A stretch of DNA of 64,000 nucleotides from JBBQNY01 sp038255255. Lineage in GTDB: Bacteria > Pseudomonadota > Gammaproteobacteria > Xanthomonadales > Ahniellaceae. The stretch's first letter is position 1, and each line of letters begins with the position of its first letter. The notes beneath the pieces were generated by a model. That model searched no databases, was not told the DNA's origin, and saw only the letters and a list, made by a program, of their open reading frames with translations. A program made the position numbers and the translations under genes. Positions 1-6,852 of this stretch are shown in pieces. The stretch lies in assembly GCA_038255255.1 (NCBI GenBank), contig JBBSLL010000001.1:186001-250000 (forward strand), read 5' to 3'.

Positions 1-2
1 GC

Positions 3-905
3 AAGCGGCGGCGGGTGCTCATCCCGCGCAGCGTGCACCCCGCCTATCGACGGGTGGTGCGGGCGATCGTCGAAATGCAGGACATCGAGATCGTTGAAGT
101 CGAATTCGATCGCCTCACCGGGATGACCTCCGCGGCGGCCTGCGCTGCAGCTGCGGACAGCGGGGAGTTCACCGCGCTGGTGGTGCCCCAGCCGAATTTC
201 TTCGGTGCACTGGAAGACGTCGACGCGCTCACCGACTGGGCGCACGACAACGCCGCGCTGGTGATCGCCGTGGTCAATCCGGTTGCCCTGGCTTTGCTGA
301 AGGAACCGGGCAAGTGGGGATCGAAGGGTGCCGACATCGTTTGCGGCGAAGGCCAGCCGCTCGGCGTCCCGCTCTCGTCAGGCGGGCCGTACTTCGGCTT
401 CATGTGCACGCGGATGGAACTCGTGCGGCACATGCCGGGGCGCATCGTCGGCCGCACCACCGATCTCGACGGTCGCGACGGGTTCGCGTTGACCCTGCAG
501 GCGCGCGAGCAGCACATCCGGCGTGCCAAGGCGACATCCAACATCTGCACGAACCAGGGTCTCCTGGTGACCGCGGCCACCCTGTACATGTCGATGGTCG
601 GGGCAGAGGGTCTGCGGCGGGTCGCGACACTGTGTGCAGCGAACGCGCGCGCCTTGCGCGATCGGCTCGTCGACGTCGCGGGCATGTCGCCCCGACTGTC
701 GGCGCCGTTTTTCCATGAGTTCGCGATGGCGCATCCGCGACCTGCTGCAGAGATCGTCGAACGGCTCGCGCAGCATGGAATCGTGGCGGGATTCGCGCTA
801 GGCGAGGACTACCCGGAACTGGGCGACGCGCTGCTCGTTTGCGCCACCGAGACCAAGTCGGCCGAAGATTTCGAAAAATTTGCGACGGCGCTGAAGGGTC
901 TCTGA
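3..905 (+). CDS. gcvPA: Glycine dehydrogenase (decarboxylating) subunit 1, 3' part
   Basis: C-terminal two thirds of the alpha subunit of the two-subunit P-protein of the glycine cleavage system, which decarboxylates glycine and passes the aminomethyl group to lipoylated GcvH in the cytoplasm. The reading frame is open from the left edge, so the start lies outside the window. About 300 of the usual 440-450 residues are present. Conserved blocks are visible, including VVPQPNFFG, a GEGQPLG-x-P-x-SSGGPYFGF stretch and TSNICTNQ. In this family the PLP lysine is on the beta subunit, so none is expected here. The next gene on this strand is a metJ-like gene after a 395-base gap, not gcvPB, so the partner subunit must lie upstream or elsewhere. 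Product call is firm. Confidence 0.95.
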   Translation, partial: KRRRVLIPRSVHPAYRRVVRAIVEMQDIEIVEVEFDRLTGMTSAAACAAAADSGEFTALVVPQPNFFGALEDVDALTDWAHDNAALVIAVVNPVALALLKEPGKWGSKGADIVCGEGQPLGVPLSSGGPYFGFMCTRMELVRHMPGRIVGRTTDLDGRDGFALTLQAREQHIRRAKATSNICTNQGLLVTAATLYMSMVGAEGLRRVATLCAANARALRDRLVDVAGMSPRLSAPFFHEFAMAHPRPAAEIVERLAQHGIVAGFALGEDYPELGDALLVCATETKSAEDFEKFATALKGL

Positions 906-996
906 AGCGCCAGCAGCGGTCGGTCCGGCCCCCGGCGGGAACCGCTTTCGTCAATTCGCGAAGCTCGTGCGTGCCGTTCGCGTGATGCGAAACGCC

Positions 997-1013
997 GTGT
1001 GAAGAAATCACAC
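997..1013. promoter_or_regulatory. Interrupted palindrome GTGTGA-5-TCACAC
   Basis: The sequence GTGTGAAGAAATCACAC is a perfect 6-bp inverted repeat with a 5-base spacer. It resembles a CRP half-site pair (TGTGA/TCACA), but the spacer is one base shorter than the CRP consensus. It may be an operator for another dimeric regulator. It lies 95 bases after gcvPA and about 290 bases before the metJ-like gene. Confidence 0.35.
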
Positions 1014-1089
1014 AAAATTCCCCAGTCGCGAATCGCCGACCTGCTGCAGGCCGCGCCCTGTCTGGGCCGCAGAGAATTCGCGTGAAATT

Positions 1090-1129
1090 GCACGTCATTA
1101 TGTTTGGACGTCTAAACGTCCATATGACT
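1090..1129. promoter_or_regulatory. Candidate MetJ operator: tandem met-box array
   Basis: MetJ binds two or more adjacent 8-bp boxes of consensus AGACGTCT. Positions 1106-1113 (GGACGTCT, 7/8) and 1114-1121 (AAACGTCC, 6/8) are two abutting boxes in register and form a TGGACGT/ACGTCCA dyad. In the same register 1090-1097 matches 5/8, 1098-1105 4/8 and 1122-1129 5/8. A weak promoter (TTGCAC at 1088, 17-base spacer, TCTAAA at 1111) would be covered by the array. The array lies 171 bases upstream of the MetJ-domain gene, which suggests autoregulation. Match counts are read directly; function is inferred. Confidence 0.65.
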
Positions 1130-1242
1130 TGGTGCCATGTGGCAGCGCGCAAGCGTCCGGGGTGCGCCAGCCTGCCCCGTCATTCCGCCGGGAATCGAGT
1201 TTTGCGACCCGAAAATCATTCGCGGAGAACGCATAAAACTTG

Positions 1243-1271
1243 TTGACAGTAAAGCGTGCGGGGATTAATTT
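1243..1271 (+). promoter_or_regulatory. Possible promoter of the metJ-like gene
   Basis: A perfect TTGACA at 1243-1248 is followed after 17 bases by TAATTT at 1266-1271, which matches only 3 of 6 positions of the -10 consensus. It would give a leader of about 20-25 bases before the ATG at 1301. The weak -10 makes this tentative. Confidence 0.35.
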
Positions 1272-1300
1272 TTCCGCAGCGTGTCAGCAGTGCGGAGAGA

Positions 1301-2011
1301 ATGGTCGAAATACGCTACGTCGATCCCTACGTCGATCACGGCAGGAAAGCCGCGAAGACGAAAAAAATCACCGTATCGATTCCGCTCCATGTTCTCCGTC
1401 TGCTGTCAGACGAACGTACTCGTCGCCAAGTTGGCAGGCTCAGGCATGCGACCAACAGCGATTTGCTTTGCGAGGCGTTTGTTCACGCTTTTACCGGGCA
1501 ACCACTGCCAACAAATCAGGAGCTCAGAAAACACATGGCAACCAAGAAAGCAGCATCCAAGAAGTCAGCGAAGAAACCGGCAGCCAAGAAGGCTGCCAAG
1601 AAGGCCACCAAGAAGACCGGGGCCAAGAAAGTAGCCAAGAAGGCTGCGAAGAAAGCCACCCGGAAACCTGCAGCCAAGAAGGCCGCGAAAAAGGTAGCCA
1701 GGAAACCCGCCAAGAAGGCCGCGAAGAAGGTAGCCAAGAAAGCCACCAGAAAGCCGGCGAAAAAGGCAGCAAAGAAAGCCACGCGCAAGCCGGCAGCCAA
1801 GAAGGCCGCCAAGAAGGCCGCGAAGAAGGCGACCAGGAAGCCTGCGAAGAAGGCAGCCAAGAAGGCGGTAAAGAAGCCTGCGAAGAAAGCCGCCAAGAAG
1901 GCGGCAAAGAAGCCTGCAAAGAAAGCCGCCAAGAAGGCGGCCAGAAAGCCAGCAGCAAAGCCCGCGTCTCCCGCCCCGATGGGCGGACTCTCGATGGGTT
2001 CGATGTTCTAG
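1301..2011 (+). CDS. metJ: MetJ methionine repressor domain fused to a histone-H1-like Lys/Ala-rich tail
   Basis: 236 residues. Residues 1-78 are a clear MetJ ribbon-helix-helix domain. The DNA-contacting strand KKITVSIPL is at about 21-29, followed by DERTRRQV, LRHATNS, LLCEAF and HAFTGQPLP, nearly as in the enterobacterial repressor, which binds met boxes with SAM as corepressor. At about residue 78 the usual C-terminal segment of the ~105-residue MetJ is replaced by about 158 residues of AKKAAKK, KPAAKKA and RKPAKKA repeats, ending in MGGLSMGSMF. Such tails occur in bacterial H1-like proteins and AlgP-type proteins. The ATG at 1301 follows GGAGA. The frame is open throughout. Met79 (ATG at 1535) begins MATKKAA, typical of free-standing H1-like proteins, so a second product is possible. 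The MetJ domain is certain; the joint role of the fusion is inference. Confidence 0.88.
   Translation: MVEIRYVDPYVDHGRKAAKTKKITVSIPLHVLRLLSDERTRRQVGRLRHATNSDLLCEAFVHAFTGQPLPTNQELRKHMATKKAASKKSAKKPAAKKAAKKATKKTGAKKVAKKAAKKATRKPAAKKAAKKVARKPAKKAAKKVAKKATRKPAKKAAKKATRKPAAKKAAKKAAKKATRKPAKKAAKKAVKKPAKKAAKKAAKKPAKKAAKKAARKPAAKPASPAPMGGLSMGSMF
1535..1978 (+). repeat. Low-complexity coding repeat (AAG/GCC-rich, Lys-Ala-Pro units) with possible internal start
   Basis: Imperfect tandem units built on codons for Ala-Lys-Lys-Ala, with Pro or Arg interspersed. An AGGAG at 1518-1522 lies 12 bases before the ATG at 1535, in the same frame, so ribosomes could start here and make a 158-residue H1-like protein without the MetJ domain. 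Repeats of this kind are prone to slippage, so the length may vary between strains. Confidence 0.55.
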
Positions 2012-2082
2012 AGTTTCACTGCAGCACCGCAACATCGCCGGGGCGCGCAAGCGCCGCGGTGTCGACTCGATAGAGGGGTCTC

Positions 2083-2124
2083 GAACCACCGCAGCCGCCC
2101 GGATGCGGTGGTTCTTTGTTTTTT
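2083..2124 (+). terminator. Rho-independent terminator after the metJ-like gene
   Basis: Stem GAACCACCGCA (2083-2093) pairs perfectly with TGCGGTGGTTC (2104-2114) around a 10-base loop. The tract TTTGTTTTTT follows at 2115-2124. It lies 72 bases after the stop codon. Confidence 0.85.
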
Positions 2125-2447
2125 GGGGTTCGTTGACGCGGAACGATCGCGTCCTGGCCGGCGGACTTGCGCCAGGCGACTGCATCGGTATTTCCGAAGC
2201 GTCGCGTTTCGAGTGGTTCGCCGCGCCCATGCGCTGGCGCATGCCTATAATGGAGTCTCGTTGCCCGGGGAGGATCGCGACGGCATGCTTGACTTGACGA
2301 TTGCGGTGAGCTCCATGGTCCTCTGCCGCCATCGGATGGGGGCGCCCGCGATCGCCGGACGGGCCGGTGGGGAGATTCTCGCTTCCGGTCCCTGGTCCAT
2401 CCTTGTATATGTCTAATCGGTTCGCATCGGATTTGTCGGGGGTCGTT
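2125..2447. other. Intergenic region before the TonB-domain lipoprotein gene
   Basis: About 320 bases with no convincing gene. A perfect TATAAT occurs at 2246-2251 without a good -35 at standard spacing; it could be the -10 of a promoter for the next gene with a leader of about 190 bases. Short open frames here have no homology that I recognise. Confidence 0.4.
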
Positions 2448-3491
2448 ATGGTTCGCAAAACTTTGGGCGGTTACGCGTTGTCCTCGAGGCTGCACACCCG
2501 CCTGCGCATGGCGGCGTGCCTGGCACTTGCGCTTGCGGTCGTTGCATGCGGCAAGAAGGATGAGGCGGCCCCTGCTCCAGGCGCAGCGGCGCCGGGCGCT
2601 GTGGCTCCCGCCGCAACGGCTGCCGCGCCGGTCGTCAAGCTTTCGGTGAACGAACTTCTCCAGCGGGCCAAGACCGCGGAGAAGGAGCAGCGCATGGTCG
2701 CTCCGGCCAACGACAACGCCATGGATTACTACCTGCAGATCATTGCGCAGGAACCTTCCAACGCGCAGGCGACTCAGGCCCTCGTCGACCTGTTCCCGAT
2801 GGCCGCGAGTTCCGCGGAGTCTGCCATCGCCCAGCAGAACGCCGCCGAAGCGGAACGGATCATCGGCATGCTCGACAAATCGAGCCCGGGCTCATACACG
2901 GTGACGACGCTGCGCGCGAAACTCGACACGCAGCGTGCGGCGGGCGAAAGAGCCGAGGCCGACAAACTCGCAGCTGAAGCGCGTCGCCTCGAGCTGCTGG
3001 AGCAACAGCAGGCTGCAGCGGCGCAGGCAGCGCAGGCGCCCACGACTCCCGCTCCCGCGAGTCCCTCGCCATCCGCCACGCCGCCGCCCGCAGTCGCGGA
3101 GGAAACAGCGCCGGCGACGCCGACCCAGACCTCACCGGCTTCGTCCGCTGCTGCCACGCCTGCGGCGCCGGCAAGTGGCGCGCCGGATACCGCTCCGACA
3201 CCCGCACCGGCAACCGGCGGCCAGTCACGCGAAGTGCGTCTCGTACGGCAGGTGCCCCCCGCGTTTCCACCTGAAGCCGTGCGCAAACGTCAGTCGGGTT
3301 GGGTCGAAGTGCGAATCACCGTCGGCCCGCAAGGCGCTGTCACCAACGCGGAAGTGGTTCGCGCCCAGCCGTCGCGTGTGTTCGATCGCGCCGCACTCGA
3401 AGCGGTGCGGCAGTGGCGTTTCGAGCCCGCCTTGCGCAACGGCCAGCCCATCGCCGCACAGCGCACGCAGCGCATTGAATTCAAGCTCTAG
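2448..3491 (+). CDS. Lipoprotein with TonB C-terminal domain
   Basis: 347 residues. The N-terminus has a basic region, a hydrophobic core and a lipobox ending at Cys34 (LAVVAC), followed by Gly-Lys-Lys. Residues about 60-130 contain TPR-like helices. About 180-255 is a Pro/Ala/Thr-rich, probably extended, periplasm-spanning stretch. The last ~85 residues are a TonB C-terminal domain (PPAFPPEAVRKRQSGWVEV, then VFDRAALEAVRQWRFEPA). Canonical TonB is held by an inner-membrane helix that contacts ExbB/ExbD; here a lipid anchor replaces it, so the protein may not transmit energy in the usual way. Start chosen at ATG 2448 (GGGGG upstream) because it gives the lipoprotein signal; an in-frame ATG at 2409 is an alternative. 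Confidence 0.82.
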   Translation: MVRKTLGGYALSSRLHTRLRMAACLALALAVVACGKKDEAAPAPGAAAPGAVAPAATAAAPVVKLSVNELLQRAKTAEKEQRMVAPANDNAMDYYLQIIAQEPSNAQATQALVDLFPMAASSAESAIAQQNAAEAERIIGMLDKSSPGSYTVTTLRAKLDTQRAAGERAEADKLAAEARRLELLEQQQAAAAQAAQAPTTPAPASPSPSATPPPAVAEETAPATPTQTSPASSAAATPAAPASGAPDTAPTPAPATGGQSREVRLVRQVPPAFPPEAVRKRQSGWVEVRITVGPQGAVTNAEVVRAQPSRVFDRAALEAVRQWRFEPALRNGQPIAAQRTQRIEFKL

Positions 3492-3505
3492 TCGTAGGCG
3501 CTCGT

Positions 3506-3526
3506 CGCGGCCGGGTTCCGGCCGCG
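3506..3526. terminator. GC-rich hairpin between convergent genes
   Basis: A 9-bp perfect stem CGCGGCCGG/CCGGCCGCG with a 3-base loop lies between the ends of the convergent TonB-domain and beta-lactamase-like genes. It lacks a T tract on either strand, so its strength as a terminator is uncertain. Confidence 0.4.
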
Positions 3527-3546
3527 TTGCGACATCCGTGTAACGG

Positions 3547-4941
3547 TCAGCGGCGGCGCTTCGGCCGCACGACGGATTTCGACCGTGCGCGCGGAGCGGG
3601 GGCCACGCGTTGCTGCTCGACCTTGTCGAGTTGCAGCCAGTCCACGACCGGCAGTCCCAGGTAGCGATCCAGCGTGGTCGGCATGATGCCCGTCGGCACC
3701 GACGACTCGGCATTCCACATCAGGACGATGCCGAAATCGTGGTCGGGAAGCATCGCAATGATCGCCCGGTAGCCCTGCACCGCGCCCGCGTGCCATACGA
3801 GGCGATGCCCCGAATAGTCGAACACCCGCCAGCCGAGTCCATACCATGCGTCCCGGATCCGCTGGCGACGCCAGGGAGCGCCCGAGCGCTCATAGGGGCT
3901 CTGCACCTGCGGCGACTGGATCGAGTCGAGCACTTCGCGCGAGAGGACTTCAGGCCGATGTCCGAGCTGCGCCTGCAGCCAGCTCGCCATGTCGCGCGCA
4001 CTCGCGTTGACTCCTGCTGCGGGCGCCAGGCGGTAGTACGTCGGCTTTGGTGACACCGGCGCGTAGCCAGTTCCCCTGCGGACGTGTGGTCGGGCCCAGT
4101 CCGCCGAAGCCTCGATGGCGTCGAGGCCGAAAGACGCGCTGCGCATGCCCAGCGGTTCAAACAGCAGCCGCTCTCCCCATTGGGAGTAGAAGTCCCCGGT
4201 CGCCGCGTAGATCAAGTCGCCCGCTGCGCTGAAGGCGACGTTCTGATACGAGTAGCAACTGCCAACCGTGCAGTTGCCGGCGACCGTGGACAGCTGCCGA
4301 ACGAGATCCGGATAGTGCACGTTCGCCTCGACCACGCGGTCGAGCGCGTTGGCCGGCAGCCCGGTGCGATGGCTGAGCACGTCGCGGAGCGTCAGTCGCG
4401 CGGTTCCTGACGTGTCCTTCAGCGCGAACGCTGGAAGGAATTCTCGCACCGGATCTTCCCATCCGAGCTGCCCACGCTCGACCAGCAGCGCTGCGGTGGT
4501 GGACGCGAACGCCTTGGACAACGACGCAAGACGGAATACGGAGTCCGGTCCGACCGGTGCGCGCGTCACCGCATCTCGCACGCCGATACCGCGCACGCTG
4601 ATCACGTTCCCGTCCTTGACCAGCGCCGCGGCCATGCCGGGCAAGTGTGCAGCGGCCATCACGCGATCGCACAATGTTTCGAAATCCACCTTCAGCGCGG
4701 CGACGTTGGCGGCCCGATCGCCGGGCACCCAGGCCCGTTGCGGCGGCAGCGGACGAGGCGTGCGGGGCAGCAGCACGGAAGGTTTCACGACCGGTTCGGA
4801 AACGGCTGCGCCGGGATCGGTCGAGGGACTCTGTGCGCGTGCGACGAATGTCGCCGGTGCGAGCAGGGCGAGCATCAGTGCGATGCCCAGGCAACTGCGC
4901 AGCGAGCACGGCGGGCTCGGTCTGTGGGTCGAAATCCTCAT
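3547..4941 (-). CDS. Serine beta-lactamase-family hydrolase (class C/esterase type), secreted
   Basis: 464 residues from the chosen start. Signal peptide: hydrophobic core about 17-31, likely cleavage after FVARA near residue 36. The mature part has the penicillin-binding/beta-lactamase fold with the SxxK motif SLSK at about 140-143, YQN at about 232-234, and HAG in the C-terminal third as the probable third motif. Such proteins include AmpC-like beta-lactamases, DD-peptidases and esterases, so the substrate cannot be read from sequence. The C-terminus is basic (RPKRRR). An ATG 13 codons upstream (4980) is possible, but the internal Met gives a better signal peptide; neither has a strong ribosome site. 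Converges with the TonB-domain gene. Confidence 0.85.
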   Translation of the reverse strand: MRISTHRPSPPCSLRSCLGIALMLALLAPATFVARAQSPSTDPGAAVSEPVVKPSVLLPRTPRPLPPQRAWVPGDRAANVAALKVDFETLCDRVMAAAHLPGMAAALVKDGNVISVRGIGVRDAVTRAPVGPDSVFRLASLSKAFASTTAALLVERGQLGWEDPVREFLPAFALKDTSGTARLTLRDVLSHRTGLPANALDRVVEANVHYPDLVRQLSTVAGNCTVGSCYSYQNVAFSAAGDLIYAATGDFYSQWGERLLFEPLGMRSASFGLDAIEASADWARPHVRRGTGYAPVSPKPTYYRLAPAAGVNASARDMASWLQAQLGHRPEVLSREVLDSIQSPQVQSPYERSGAPWRRQRIRDAWYGLGWRVFDYSGHRLVWHAGAVQGYRAIIAMLPDHDFGIVLMWNAESSVPTGIMPTTLDRYLGLPVVDWLQLDKVEQQRVAPAPRARSKSVVRPKRRR

Positions 4942-5132
4942 GCTGTTCCCGGGACGTCGATCGCATAGTGGATTGGTCATTGTTCGACATTGTAGTCAAC
5001 GCCAATCCTGCACGGTGCAGACGCTCGATGCGCTGATCAACAGGGATGAACGCATTCAGCTGTGCCCGGGTACTGATCCTCCCGCCGAGTGGGTCGCCGC
5101 GCGCAAGCGGGGACGAAGGCAATCAAGCGCAC

Positions 5133-6740
5133 TCAATGAACTTCGTTCCCCTTCAGGATCAGCTCGGCTGCGCGTTCCGCGATCATGATGGTGGGGCCGT
5201 TGGTATTGCCGCCGATCAGGCGCGGCATGACCGAAGCGTCGACCACGCGCAATCCCGCGACGCCCCGCACGCAGAGCGCCGGATCCACCACCGCGTCGGC
5301 GTCGCTGCCCATGCGGCATGTACCCACGGGGTGATAGATCGTCTCGGCCTTGCGGCGGATGTAGTCCTCGAGGCCCGCATCGTCCACGACCGCATCGCCG
5401 GGCATGAGCTCGACGCCGCGCACGCCGTCGAGCGCGCGTTGTCCGAGCAGGGCGCGCGACTGTTTCACGGCCGAGAGCAGCGTGCGCAGATCGAGACCGT
5501 CTGCGTCGCCAAGATAGTTCGGATCGATGCGGGCGGGCTGTGCTGGATCGGCGCTGGCCAGCGCGATGCGCCCGCGACTCCTTGGACGGAGCCCGCAGGC
5601 ATGCAGCGTGAAGCCACGACCCGGCAGCCGGTTGCGACCATGGTCGTCGAGCAGCGCAGGGACGAAATGGAACTGCAGGTCGCAGCGCTCGTCTTCGGCG
5701 AGATGCGAACGCGCGAAGCCGCCGGACTCGGCGACGTTGCTGGTGCCGATGCCGGTGCGGAACAGCAGGTACTGCAAGGCCACGCGCACGTCGTTGGTGC
5801 GGTCGTAGGTCGCGCGCGAATCGCTGGCGTTGAGCACGCAGATATCGAGATGGTCCTGCAGGTTGCCTCCGACTGCGGCAACGTCGGCGTGCACGTCGAT
5901 ATCCAGCGCGCGCAGGTCGTCCGCCGGCCCGATGCCCGAGAGCAACAACAGCTGCGGGGAATTGATCGCGCCGCCGCAGAGCAGCACCTCCCGCTCCGCC
6001 CCCACCCGGATCGTTTCGCCCCGGCGGCGAACGCAGACCCCGATCGCGCGGTTGCCTTCGATCTGCACGCGCTCCGCCAGCGCGCCCGTCAGGATGTCGA
6101 GGTTTTCGCGATCGCGGACCGGATGCAGATACGCCGTCGCGGCGGAACAACGCGCGCCGTCGCGCTGCGTCACCTGGTAGAAACCGAAACCGCCCTGGGT
6201 CTCGCCGTTGAAGTCGGGATTGGCCAGCGCGCCCTGCTGCGTGGCGGCGTCGAGGAACGCATGGCTCAGTTCGTTGCGGTGTCTGAGATCCGACACCGCG
6301 AGCGGCCCCTGCGCACCGTGCAGTTCGCTCGCGCCGCGCGAGTTCTGCTCGCTGCGGAGGAAGTACGGCAGCACGTCCTTCCAGGCCCAGCCGGTTGCGC
6401 CGAGCGCAGCCCATTCGTCGTAATCGCGGCGGTCGCCGCGGATGTAGCACATGGCATTGATGGAGCTCGAACCACCGAGCACGCGGCCGCGTGGCCACCA
6501 GAGGCGGCGACCGTGGAGCGCCGCCTGCGGCTGCGTCTCGTAGTTCCAGTTGATCCCTTTCTTGCCGACCAGCTTCGCGATGCCGGCGGGCATGTGGATG
6601 AACGGATGCCAGTCCCGGCCACCGGCCTCCAGCAACAGCACGCGCACAGAAGGATCCTCGGACAGGCGGTTGGCCATGACACAGCCCGCCGAGCCGGCAC
6701 CCACGATGACGTAGTCGTACGAGGAACGCGGCGCGGTCAA
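5133..6740 (-). CDS. GMC-family FAD-dependent oxidoreductase (choline dehydrogenase-like)
   Basis: 535 residues. The N-terminal Rossmann motif VIVGAGSAG binds FAD, followed by LLEAGG. GGSSSINAM matches the first GMC signature. Near the C-terminus are YHPVGTCRMG, with the probable catalytic His, and GGNTNGPTIMIAE. The family oxidises alcohols, with choline, medium-chain alcohols and sugars as known substrates; the substrate here is unknown. No ATG lies near the family's usual start. I chose TTG at 6740 because AGGAAG precedes it at 10 bases and it yields TAPRSSYDYVIVG, the normal N-terminus. The GTG/ATG-type starts further upstream add an unconserved basic extension. Divergent from the transporter gene across about 110 bases. 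Confidence 0.88.
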   Translation of the reverse strand: MTAPRSSYDYVIVGAGSAGCVMANRLSEDPSVRVLLLEAGGRDWHPFIHMPAGIAKLVGKKGINWNYETQPQAALHGRRLWWPRGRVLGGSSSINAMCYIRGDRRDYDEWAALGATGWAWKDVLPYFLRSEQNSRGASELHGAQGPLAVSDLRHRNELSHAFLDAATQQGALANPDFNGETQGGFGFYQVTQRDGARCSAATAYLHPVRDRENLDILTGALAERVQIEGNRAIGVCVRRRGETIRVGAEREVLLCGGAINSPQLLLLSGIGPADDLRALDIDVHADVAAVGGNLQDHLDICVLNASDSRATYDRTNDVRVALQYLLFRTGIGTSNVAESGGFARSHLAEDERCDLQFHFVPALLDDHGRNRLPGRGFTLHACGLRPRSRGRIALASADPAQPARIDPNYLGDADGLDLRTLLSAVKQSRALLGQRALDGVRGVELMPGDAVVDDAGLEDYIRRKAETIYHPVGTCRMGSDADAVVDPALCVRGVAGLRVVDASVMPRLIGGNTNGPTIMIAERAAELILKGNEVH

Positions 6741-6852
6741 GTTGAGCGTACTTCCTGGGCGTGGTTGACGCCGCAGGCTAGGCAGGCAGCGTAGAGCATG
6801 TGCTCTGCCATGGCCTGAGTGCACGCGTGCCGGGACGGCGGGTTTTGCTAAG

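Larger units (their letters stand above)
906..1300. other. Intergenic region between gcvPA and the metJ-like gene
   Basis: 395 bases without a convincing gene. It holds a perfect interrupted palindrome (997-1013), an array of met-box-like octamers (1090-1129) and a possible promoter close to the next gene (1243-1271). I see no terminator with a T tract directly after gcvPA. Confidence 0.6.

Noticed and set aside
997..1013. CRP binding site
   Set aside because: The half-sites fit, but the spacer is 5 instead of 6 bases, so I kept it only as an unassigned dyad.
1090..1300. SAM riboswitch or attenuator before the metJ-like gene
   Set aside because: I could not find the paired elements or a leader terminator of any known SAM riboswitch class. 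The met boxes explain the site better.
1516..1958. Two long minus-strand frames across the Lys/Ala-rich repeat (Phe/Ala/Leu-rich and Ser/Trp/Pro-rich)
   Set aside because: These are the complements of a biased AAG/GCC repeat. The composition is an artefact, with no recognisable domain or start signals.
2108..2416. 102-codon ORF before the TonB-domain gene
   Set aside because: It begins inside the terminator arm, has no recognisable protein features and ends near the real start.
5046..6794. 582-codon plus-strand frame opposite the GMC oxidoreductase
   Set aside because: It is a mirror of a GC-rich gene. The minus-strand product carries all GMC signatures.
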